In this document: positions 1 through 8,362 of the stretch, piece by piece
Layout of the letters: each line of letters begins with the position of its first letter
How positions within the stretch are numbered: the first letter of the stretch is position 1
Source: Burkholderiales bacterium
GTDB lineage: Bacteria > Pseudomonadota > Gammaproteobacteria > Burkholderiales > Burkholderiaceae
DNA: 8,362 nucleotides
NCBI GenBank assembly: GCA_947372535.1
Contig: CANBUA010000219.1
Location: forward strand, 1-8,362
Reading direction: 5' to 3'
The notes under the pieces: generated by a model
The model's input: the letters and a program-made list of their open reading frames with translations, nothing else
Database searches by the model: none
Told to the model about the DNA's origin: nothing
Program-made: the position numbers and the translations under genes

Positions 1-2184
1 TTGGCCGATGGCCGCGCCCTGGTGCAGGAAATGGACACGGGCCACGAGCATGTGTTTTCGGCCAAGTTCGCCTGCCCGGTCTGCAGCTATTCGCTCTCGG
101 AACTGGAGCCGCGCCTGTTCTCCTTCAACTCGCCGGTGGGCGCCTGCCCGACTTGCGACGGCCTGGGCCAGGTGATCGCTTTTGATCCCTTGCGCGTGGT
201 GGCTTTTCCATCCTTGAGCCTGGGCAGTGGCGCGGTCAAGGGCTGGGACCGCCGCAATCCTTACACCTACTCGCTCCTGCAAAGCGTGGGCGCGCACTAC
301 GGCGTGGACATCGAGCAGCCCTTCGACGAGTTGCCCGATGAGTTCCGTCAGGTCATCCTCTATGGCTCGGGCGAGGTGGAGATCGAGTTCGTGTACGAGG
401 CCGATGGCGCGACCAAGGGCGCCAAGCGCCGCAAGGTCAAGCGTGAGCATGCCTTCGAAGGCATCATCCCCAACTTCGAGCGGCGCTTCAAGGAGACCGA
501 TTCATCGGCCGTGCGCGAAGAGCTGGGGCGTTACCAGCAGCCGCGCGCCTGCCCCGATTGCCAAGGCATGCGCCTGCGCCGCGAGGCCCGCCACGTCAAG
601 CTGGTCGATGCCGTCACTGGCGACCAACGCGCCATCTACGAGATCGGCCACAGCAACCTGGCCGATGCCTTCAGCTATTTCGCCAGCCTCAAGCTGCAAG
701 GCGCCAAGGCCGAGATCGCCGCCAAGGTGGTGCAGGAGATCCACTCGCGCCTGCGCTTCCTCAACGACGTGGGCCTGAACTACCTCAGCCTGGACCGCAG
801 TGCCGACACGCTCTCGGGCGGTGAATCGCAGCGCATCCGCCTGGCCTCGCAGATCGGCTCGGGGCTCACGGGCGTGATGTACGTGTTGGACGAGCCCAGC
901 ATCGGCCTCCACCAGCGCGACAATGACCGCCTCATCGGCACCTTGCGCCACCTGCGCGATTTGGGCAACAGCGTGATCGTGGTCGAGCATGACGAGGACA
1001 TGATCCTGGCCGCTGACCACGTGGTGGACATGGGCCCGGGCGCGGGCGTGCATGGTGGCCAGGTGCTGGCCCAGGGCACGCCGGCCGAGGTCTCGGCCAA
1101 CCCCAACAGCCTGACGGGGCGCTACCTCTCGCGCGACCTGCGCATCGAGGTGCCGGCCACGCGCCGTGCCATCACCGAGGACACGCCCCGCCTGCGCATC
1201 GTCAATGCGCGCGGTCACAACCTCAAGGGCGTGACGGCCGAAATCCCGGTGGGTCTGTTCACCTGCGTGACGGGTGTCTCCGGCTCGGGCAAGAGCACAT
1301 TGGTCAACGACACGTTGTATGCGTCGGTGGCACGCAAGCTCTACCAAAGCCACTTGGAGCCCGCGCCGCATGACGAGATCGAAGGCCTGGAGCTGTTCGA
1401 CAAGGTCATCAATGTCGACCAATCACCCATCGGCCGCACGCCGCGCAGCAACCCGGCCACGTACACCGGCTTGTTCACGCCCATCCGCGAACTGTTCGCC
1501 GAGGTGCCGACTGCTCGCGAGCGGGGCTACGGGGCAGGGCGCTTTTCCTTCAACGTGGCCGGTGGCCGCTGCGAGGCTTGCCAGGGTGATGGCGTGCTCA
1601 AGGTGGAGATGCACTTCCTGCCCGATGTCTATGTGCCTTGCGATGTCTGCGCCAGCAAACGCTACAACCGCGAGACGCTGGAGGTGCTCTACAAGGGCAA
1701 GAACATCCACGAGGTGCTGAACCTGACGGTGGAAGACGCGCTGGCCTTCTTCACGGCCGTGCCATCGATCGCGCGCAAGTTGCAGACGCTGATGGACGTG
1801 GGTCTGGGCTACATCCGCCTGGGCCAGAGCGCGACCACGCTGTCCGGTGGTGAGGCGCAGCGCGTCAAGCTGGCTTTGGAGCTGTCCAAGCGCGACACGG
1901 GGCGCACGCTCTACATCCTGGACGAGCCGACCACCGGCCTGCACTTCCACGACATCGCCTTGCTGCTCAAGGTGCTGCACCAGTTGCGCGATGCGGGCAA
2001 CACCATCGTCGTGATCGAACACAACTTGGACGTGATCAAGACGGCCGACTGGCTGCTCGACATGGGCCCGGAAGGCGGCTCAGGGGGTGGCCAGTTGCTG
2101 CTGGCTGGCACGCCGGAAGACCTGGCCGCCTGCGAAGGCAGTCACACGGGACGATATCTGGGGGCCTTGCTGCGCAAGCAGTGA
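1..2184 (+). CDS. uvrA: UvrA, excinuclease ABC subunit A (5' end cut by window edge)
   Basis: UvrA is the cytoplasmic, dimeric ATPase that recognises bulky DNA lesions, loads UvrB and so starts nucleotide excision repair. The window begins in frame inside the gene: residue 1 (codon TTG, a leucine rather than a start) matches about residue 229 of the E. coli protein. The first Walker A and the UvrB-binding region are therefore outside. Visible in order, numbered from the window edge: zinc module 1 with Cys25, Cys28, Cys49, Cys52; ABC signature LSGGES at 271-276; Walker B YVLDEPS at 294-300 and H-loop His330; second Walker [10 protein letters not shown] at 425-433; zinc module 2 with Cys524, Cys527, Cys547, Cys550; second signature LSGGEAQR at 614-621; Walker B YILDEPT at 638-644 and His674. 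The protein ends normally after [11 protein letters not shown], with 727 residues visible of roughly 955. All catalytic motifs look intact, so the gene should be functional. It converges on the DUF1501 gene with 10 bp between stop codons. Its promoter is not in view. Confidence 0.98.
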   Translation: MADGRALVQEMDTGHEHVFSAKFACPVCSYSLSELEPRLFSFNSPVGACPTCDGLGQVIAFDPLRVVAFPSLSLGSGAVKGWDRRNPYTYSLLQSVGAHYGVDIEQPFDELPDEFRQVILYGSGEVEIEFVYEADGATKGAKRRKVKREHAFEGIIPNFERRFKETDSSAVREELGRYQQPRACPDCQGMRLRREARHVKLVDAVTGDQRAIYEIGHSNLADAFSYFASLKLQGAKAEIAAKVVQEIHSRLRFLNDVGLNYLSLDRSADTLSGGESQRIRLASQIGSGLTGVMYVLDEPSIGLHQRDNDRLIGTLRHLRDLGNSVIVVEHDEDMILAADHVVDMGPGAGVHGGQVLAQGTPAEVSANPNSLTGRYLSRDLRIEVPATRRAITEDTPRLRIVNARGHNLKGVTAEIPVGLFTCVTGVSGSGKSTLVNDTLYASVARKLYQSHLEPAPHDEIEGLELFDKVINVDQSPIGRTPRSNPATYTGLFTPIRELFAEVPTARERGYGAGRFSFNVAGGRCEACQGDGVLKVEMHFLPDVYVPCDVCASKRYNRETLEVLYKGKNIHEVLNLTVEDALAFFTAVPSIARKLQTLMDVGLGYIRLGQSATTLSGGEAQRVKLALELSKRDTGRTLYILDEPTTGLHFHDIALLLKVLHQLRDAGNTIVVIEHNLDVIKTADWLLDMGPEGGSGGGQLLLAGTPEDLAACEGSHTGRYLGALLRKQ
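2167..2184 (+). other. Small hairpin overlapping the uvrA stop codon
   Basis: The last codons of uvrA can fold into a 7-bp stem (2167-2173 with 2178-2184, including two G-U pairs) closed by a GCAA tetraloop at 2174-2177. No T-run follows on either strand, so it is not a standard intrinsic terminator. It is the only structure I see at the junction of the two convergent genes, where a 10-bp gap leaves no space for a separate terminator. A role in protecting the 3' end or pausing RNA polymerase is only a guess, and a chance fold of coding sequence is quite possible. Confidence 0.25.
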
Positions 2185-2194
2185 ACGTGGCGGC

Positions 2195-3793
2195 TCAGGC
2201 CATGAATCCCAGGTCGTGCGTGCTGGCGTCGAACTGGGTGAGGTTGGGCAGGATGTCGCGCAGGTTGCTGTCGGACACGCCCATCCACTTGCCCAGCGTG
2301 TAGGCGTACTGGTCCACCGAGGTGGTGGGCAGCATCACGCCGTTGGCGAGCAGGTCGGGGCTGTCGAACTCGCCTTGCGCATCGGCTGTGGCCAATTGCG
2401 GGTAGTGGCCATAGACCTGGCCCCCCTGCACGGCGCCGCCCATGATGAAGTGATGGGCGCCCCAGCCGTGGTCGGTGCCATCGCCATTGTTGGTCAAGGT
2501 GCGGCCAAACTCCGAGGCCGTGAAGCTGGTGACCTGGTTGCGCATGTCGCCAGCTGGCATCTGCGACAGCACGTGGTCGAAGTAGGCCATCGCGTGGTCG
2601 AGTTGCGCCATGAGCTCGCTGTGCCGGCGGTTCTGTGAGTCGTGCAGGTCGAAGCCGTCCAGTGTCACCATGAACACCTGGCGCTTGACGCCCAGGTTGC
2701 CCAGGCGATTGGCGTCCATCAGGCGCGCCACCATCTGGAGCTGCAAGGCCAAGTGGTTGAAGCGGGGTTGCAGGTCGGTGGGGCTGGTGTAGTACAGCAA
2801 GGGGTCTTCCCACGGGTTCAAGACACCGGCGGTGGACCAGGGTGTCGAGCCGCCGTTGGCGCCGCCCAGCCCGGCCAGTACGCCGCTCATCAGGGCGCCT
2901 GCGGCGATGCCGCGCTGTACAGTGGCCTGGTGCTCGGCCGCGAAAACATTGCCGGTGGTCTGGGCGGCCATGATGCTGCCGAGGGCTTGCTGGACGCTGC
3001 TGTTGCTCAGCACACTGCTGTTGTCCGACAAGGTGTTGACGCCGGCGACGCCCGTTCGGAAAGGCTTGACCTGCTGGCCCGCCAGCCAGATGGACTGCGG
3101 GCCTGTCGACAAGCAAGTGAACGAGCGCTGAATCAAGGGGGCATACGTGCCCGAGCCGTTCTGCGACATGAGCAAGTCGCCCATGCGACCGCCCCAACCG
3201 GCATCGGCGCCTTCGGGGGCCAGTGATTGCCAGGTCGATTGCTGATCGTTGTGCGAGAACAGCTTGGCCGGGCGCGGGGCATCGCCCAGGTACCCGGCCT
3301 TGGTCAAGGGGCGGTTCAAGGGCCCGACATTGGCCAGCGTGGCCAGGCGGCCCTGTTGGTGGATGCCTTGCAGACCGGCCAGCAGCGGGTGCAGGGCAAA
3401 ACTGCGGCCGGCCTGTGGCCCGCGGTTGGCCTGGCTGATGGGTAGCACGCCGCCCAGGCGCGCCGGTGTGGTCAAGGCGGCACTGAGGTCAGCCGCGACA
3501 CCTGCCGGCAGCAGGGCGATGGATGTCGAGCCATCGTCGATCTGCCGGGAGGTCGGGTCGCGGTGGTCGACATAGTGCTGCCAGCTGTCCGGGTCGGTGG
3601 ACAGCAGGGTGTTGTAGGCATCGTTGCCTCCGGTGAGGAAGATGCCCACCAAGGCTTTGTAGTCGTCGTGGCTGCCTTGGGCGGCGGCCTGGCCCATGGT
3701 GGCCAGGTTCAGGCCCAGCGGGGCGGCGGCGCCCATGCCGATCAGGCTGGAGGCTTGGCGTAAAAATGCGCGGCGGCTGATGGTGTTGCTCAT
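2195..3793 (-). CDS. DUF1501 family protein, Tat-exported
   Basis: This 532-residue protein belongs to the DUF1501 family, which is related to the alkaline phosphatase/sulfatase-like fold but has no settled enzymatic function. The N-terminus is a clear twin-arginine signal: S6-R7-R8-A9-F10-L11, a hydrophobic stretch to about residue 33, and a likely signal-peptidase site after Ala36-Ala37-Ala38. It should therefore cross the membrane folded and act in the periplasm or beyond. Family hallmarks follow: GGNDAYN at 55-61, LANVGPL at 153-159, LFSHNDQQSTWQS at 178-190, GWGGRMGDL at 199-207, LDGFDLHDSQ at 378-387, SEFGRT at 427-432 and GTDHGWG at 439-445. The His and Asp residues in these motifs could bind metal, by analogy with the superfamily. 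The ATG at 3793 is chosen because the signal peptide begins exactly there; the frame stays open upstream to 4768 only as an out-of-frame overlap of the DUF1800 gene. The gene starts 8 bp after the DUF1800 stop and has no visible Shine-Dalgarno sequence, which suggests translational coupling. Family assignment is firm; function is unknown. Confidence 0.95.
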   Translation of the reverse strand: MSNTISRRAFLRQASSLIGMGAAAPLGLNLATMGQAAAQGSHDDYKALVGIFLTGGNDAYNTLLSTDPDSWQHYVDHRDPTSRQIDDGSTSIALLPAGVAADLSAALTTPARLGGVLPISQANRGPQAGRSFALHPLLAGLQGIHQQGRLATLANVGPLNRPLTKAGYLGDAPRPAKLFSHNDQQSTWQSLAPEGADAGWGGRMGDLLMSQNGSGTYAPLIQRSFTCLSTGPQSIWLAGQQVKPFRTGVAGVNTLSDNSSVLSNSSVQQALGSIMAAQTTGNVFAAEHQATVQRGIAAGALMSGVLAGLGGANGGSTPWSTAGVLNPWEDPLLYYTSPTDLQPRFNHLALQLQMVARLMDANRLGNLGVKRQVFMVTLDGFDLHDSQNRRHSELMAQLDHAMAYFDHVLSQMPAGDMRNQVTSFTASEFGRTLTNNGDGTDHGWGAHHFIMGGAVQGGQVYGHYPQLATADAQGEFDSPDLLANGVMLPTTSVDQYAYTLGKWMGVSDSNLRDILPNLTQFDASTHDLGFMA

Positions 3794-3801
3794 GGTGGCG
3801 G

Positions 3802-5598
3802 TTACTGTTGAACGGTGTAATCGGGCGAGACCAGCACGAGCAGCAAGGCCGTGATGGCGCGGCGGCGCAGGGCGGTGGCATTGGTGCGGGGCAGGCTCGC
3901 CACGGTGTCCACGGCCTTGGTCTGAATGGCCTCGGGCAGGGCATGGCCCAGCAGCCGCTGGCTGGCCTCGGCGACCAAGGCGGCGGCGCCGGCCTGGGCG
4001 CTGCCGGTGTCCAGGGCGACCAGCGAGCTGAGGTCGAACTGGATGTCGGCCTGTTGCTCGCCTGCTGGGGTGGCGCCCCAGCCGCGCTCCAGGATGCCGG
4101 CCATGAAACGGGCGTAGCCGATCACGGAGGTCTCGCTGGTGATCTGCATCTCGGGCGAGACCATCTGCCGGGTCGACAGCTCGCTTTGAGCGGGGCGGTA
4201 GCCCGGTCGGAAAAAGTTGAACACCGAGGGCGAATTCATTGGCGTCTGACCCAGGGCATTGCTCGGGTCGTCGGTGTTGGTGGCCTGGTAGAAGGGCACG
4301 CCGCTGCGGCGTGCGTAGGTGCTGGAGCGGTGCGGCATGGCCCGCAGCAGTTGCGCCAGCCGCAGCACGGGTTCGCGCAGCTTGCCGTAGGTGCTCATGT
4401 CGATGCCCTGGGTGCTCGGGCTGCGGGCCTCCGGATCCAGCAGAATGGCCTTGGCCACGGCCTTGAGCTGGCCGCCGCTGCTGCGAAACACGGCGCTGAT
4501 TCGGGCCACATAGGCGGGGCTGGGGTTGCTGGTGACCAGGTGCTGGATCAACTGGCGGCTGATGAAGGGCGCGGTGTTGGGGTGCGTGGCCAGGCGGTCC
4601 AGCGCGGCCTTGAGGCTGGCCTGCGGATCGGCCGTGCTTTGGGCGGGCACGGTCACGCCCAGGAAGCGCTTCTCGCTGGTGGCGTGCGCTTCCGGATAGG
4701 CCGACATCGGCATGACTTCCTGGCTGGCGTATTTGCAGCCGGGCGCTGACCAGAAGCAGCTCCACCATGGGGCCGAAGTGCTGGGCGGGTTGTAGTAGCT
4801 CCAGCCTGTGAACACCTTGGCCAAGCCTTGGATGTCGGCCGGGCCGTAAGTCTCCACCGGTTGGCCATGGCTGAGCTTGAGGCTGCCATCGTCGTTGAGT
4901 TCATACAGGCCAATGGAAAACAGCTGCATCAACTCACGAGCGAAGTTCTCGTCTGGCACACGGCCGCTGACTGGGTCTTCCTTGCGGTTGGCCAGGTGCG
5001 AGAGGTAGTGCCCCATGGCCGGATGCAGCGCGACCGCCTCGATCAAGGCGCGGTAGGTGCCCAGGCCCTTGTCGTTGAGCATGTCCAGGTAACTGGCCAC
5101 CAGGCGGCTGTTGTCACCCAAACCCGCATCCACCGTGGAGACCACAAAGATCTGTGACAGTGCATAGGTCCAGCGCTCCCTGACCTGGGCCGGATCCTGC
5201 ACCGCATGGGTCCACCACGAGGCGACCAATTCGGGCGCGCGCGGCTTGTCATTGTTCAGTGCGGCAGATGCTGCTTCGACCAGGCTGAGGTGTGTCGTCG
5301 ACATCATCGGCATGTCGAGCTGCTGGTCGATCCAGGCCTCATCGCCCATGGTTTTGACCAGGCTGAGGGCCTCGGCATTGGCGCCGAAAGTGCTTTGTGC
5401 CAGCAGGCGTCGGGCGCTGGTGTCTTGTGCCAGTTCGCTGGAGGACACCTGAGCGCCGGTGGCCGGCACATTGCTTGCACCGGCATCTGCACTGGCGCCG
5501 CCGCCACCGCCGCCGCAAGCACTCAGTGCCAGCGACACTGCCAAACCCGCCACCATGCCCGTGCAATGCCCCAAGGGCTGTCCTAGCCGTGTCGCCAT
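3802..5598 (-). CDS. DUF1800 family lipoprotein
   Basis: With the chosen start this is a 598-residue protein of the DUF1800 family, a widespread family with no established function that is usually encoded next to a DUF1501 gene, as here. The N-terminus has a short charged part, a hydrophobic core (VAGLAVSLAL) and the lipobox L25-S26-A27-C28 followed by six glycines, so it is probably an outer-membrane-anchored lipoprotein. Family features are ARRLLAQSTFG at 62-72, the RERWTYALSQIF segment, the highly conserved PDENFARELMQLFSIGLY at 215-232, a YGKLREPVLRLAQLLRAMP helix, SVFNFFRPGY near 458-467 and the C-terminal LVSPDYTVQQ. Two cysteines in CFWSAPGC (281 and 288) could form a disulfide. Start choice: the same frame also offers GTG at 5667 (621 aa) and ATG at 5613 (603 aa). 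ATG 5598 is preferred because GGGGA lies 5 nt upstream and it gives a compact 27-residue signal. It is the first gene of a likely two-gene operon with DUF1501 and lies about 200 bp downstream of metH. Confidence 0.94.
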   Translation of the reverse strand: MATRLGQPLGHCTGMVAGLAVSLALSACGGGGGGASADAGASNVPATGAQVSSSELAQDTSARRLLAQSTFGANAEALSLVKTMGDEAWIDQQLDMPMMSTTHLSLVEAASAALNNDKPRAPELVASWWTHAVQDPAQVRERWTYALSQIFVVSTVDAGLGDNSRLVASYLDMLNDKGLGTYRALIEAVALHPAMGHYLSHLANRKEDPVSGRVPDENFARELMQLFSIGLYELNDDGSLKLSHGQPVETYGPADIQGLAKVFTGWSYYNPPSTSAPWWSCFWSAPGCKYASQEVMPMSAYPEAHATSEKRFLGVTVPAQSTADPQASLKAALDRLATHPNTAPFISRQLIQHLVTSNPSPAYVARISAVFRSSGGQLKAVAKAILLDPEARSPSTQGIDMSTYGKLREPVLRLAQLLRAMPHRSSTYARRSGVPFYQATNTDDPSNALGQTPMNSPSVFNFFRPGYRPAQSELSTRQMVSPEMQITSETSVIGYARFMAGILERGWGATPAGEQQADIQFDLSSLVALDTGSAQAGAAALVAEASQRLLGHALPEAIQTKAVDTVASLPRTNATALRRRAITALLLVLVSPDYTVQQ

Positions 5599-5681
5599 CT
5601 GATTCCCCGTCATGAGACCATTCCGTCGCGAAGAAGGACGCTGTCTCACCGGGTCCTCGTGGGACACGCGGTCGGTTTCAG

Positions 5682-5714
5682 CGCCTGCAAGCCTTTGATA
5701 TCGGCAGGCAGGCG
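5682..5714 (-). promoter_or_regulatory. 33-bp interrupted inverted repeat upstream of the DUF1800 gene
   Basis: Read on the minus strand, CGCCTGC (5714-5708) is matched by its perfect complement GCAGGCG (5688-5682). Inside these arms a second 3-bp pair, GCC/GGC, is set symmetrically behind a 2-nt mismatch on each side, leaving a 9-nt loop that contains most of the GATATC hexamer. As RNA this would be an interrupted stem-loop; as DNA it could be an operator covering the possible -10 element. No U-tract follows on the minus strand, so it is not a typical intrinsic terminator. Its position between metH and the DUF1800 gene makes a regulatory role plausible but unproven. Confidence 0.35.
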
Positions 5715-5725
5715 GCGTGGCTCAA
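5697..5725 (-). promoter_or_regulatory. Possible weak sigma70-type promoter for the DUF1800-DUF1501 pair
   Basis: On the minus strand TTGAGC (5725-5720; four of six matches to TTGACA) is separated by exactly 17 nt from GATATC (5702-5697; three of six matches to TATAAT, at the central A-T-A). Transcription would start near 5690 and give an untranslated leader of about 90 nt before ATG 5598. The -10 match is poor and the surroundings are GC-rich, so this is a candidate only. Read-through from metH is the alternative way to express the pair. Confidence 0.25.
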
Positions 5726-5757
5726 GGAAGGCCCATCGGTGCGTAAGGGCATGAACC

Positions 5758-5774
5758 GGGGCTCATTTCGCCCC
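5758..5774 (-). terminator. Small GC-rich hairpin after metH, possible weak terminator
   Basis: About 27 nt beyond the metH stop codon the minus strand reads GGGGC, a 7-nt loop GAAATGA, then GCCCC: a 5-bp all-G/C stem. What follows is GGTTC rather than a U-run, so efficient intrinsic termination is doubtful. It may mark a Rho-dependent or leaky end of the metH transcript. The loop contains the ATG of a 14-codon mini-ORF. Confidence 0.3.
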
Positions 5775-5800
5775 TTGAATCGTGGCTGAACGTGCCTCGG

Positions 5801-8362
<2,562 letters not shown>

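Noticed and set aside
502..2022. Two long minus-strand open frames (306 and 199 codons) opposite uvrA.
   Set aside because: They run opposite intact uvrA motifs, show no family resemblance and have no ribosome binding site or promoter that I can see. They are best explained by codon bias.
2087..3226. Plus-strand open frames (183 and 194 codons) running from the uvrA end across the DUF1501 gene.
   Set aside because: The first starts inside uvrA in another frame and both are antisense to DUF1501. They have low-complexity Val/Ala/Gly composition and no domain.
3808..4749. 313-codon open frame on the + strand, antisense to the DUF1800 gene.
   Set aside because: It lies wholly opposite a real conserved gene. 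Its composition (Gly, Ala, His, Gln rich, no recognisable domain) is typical of a stop-poor antisense frame in high-GC DNA.
3794..4768. Upstream extension of the DUF1501 frame, which would give an 857-residue protein.
   Set aside because: The extension overlaps the well-supported DUF1800 gene in another frame, is rich in Arg/Pro/His/Gln as expected of a GC-rich shadow frame, and would bury the twin-arginine signal inside the protein.
5497..5517. GCC/GGC triplet run that might be a slippage-prone repeat switching the lipoprotein on and off.
   Set aside because: It is only six glycine codons with one variant triplet (GGT), and a change of whole triplets would not shift the frame. Glycine runs after the lipobox cysteine are common in betaproteobacterial lipoproteins.
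5684..5758. A 24-codon minus-strand frame (start MPLRTDGPSL) in the metH-DUF1800 spacer.
   Set aside because: It has no good ribosome binding site, no recognisable content and overlaps the inverted repeat. Chance frames of this length are expected.
5599..5800. Possible cobalamin or S-adenosylmethionine riboswitch in the spacer next to metH.
   Set aside because: The spacer is downstream of metH, is only about 200 bp long, and I see no B12-box-like or SAM-riboswitch core. A metH riboswitch would be expected beyond the right edge.

Overview
The window looks like chromosomal DNA from a GC-rich betaproteobacterium, most likely of the order Burkholderiales. This rests on the strongly G/C-biased third codon positions, the sequence flavour of UvrA and MetH, and a lipoprotein with a polyglycine run right after its lipid-bearing cysteine. 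The genus cannot be read from this stretch. No mobile element, tRNA, rRNA or CRISPR array is visible, and about 97% of the window is coding.

Layout: positions 1-2184 (+) hold the C-terminal three quarters of uvrA, the nucleotide-excision-repair damage sensor, cut by the left edge. It converges, with only 10 bp between stop codons, on a minus-strand block read from right to left. That block is the C-terminal two thirds of metH (8362-5801, cut by the right edge; cobalamin-dependent methionine synthase), a spacer of about 200 bp (5800-5599), a DUF1800-family lipoprotein gene (5598-3802) and a DUF1501-family Tat-exported protein gene (3793-2195). The last two genes are 8 bp apart and are almost certainly co-transcribed.

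uvrA and metH are ordinary housekeeping genes with intact motifs. The poorly understood part is the DUF1800/DUF1501 pair. The two families recur side by side in many bacteria but have no established biochemical role. Here one partner carries a lipoprotein signal and the other a twin-arginine signal, so both should act in the cell envelope. The metH-DUF1800 spacer contains the only non-coding structure of note: a 33-bp interrupted inverted repeat around a weak -10-like element, a small GC-rich hairpin just after metH, and a 14-codon mini-ORF whose start codon lies in that hairpin's loop. I found no convincing evidence of a wholly new system. The secreted pair and its leader region are the best candidates for follow-up.
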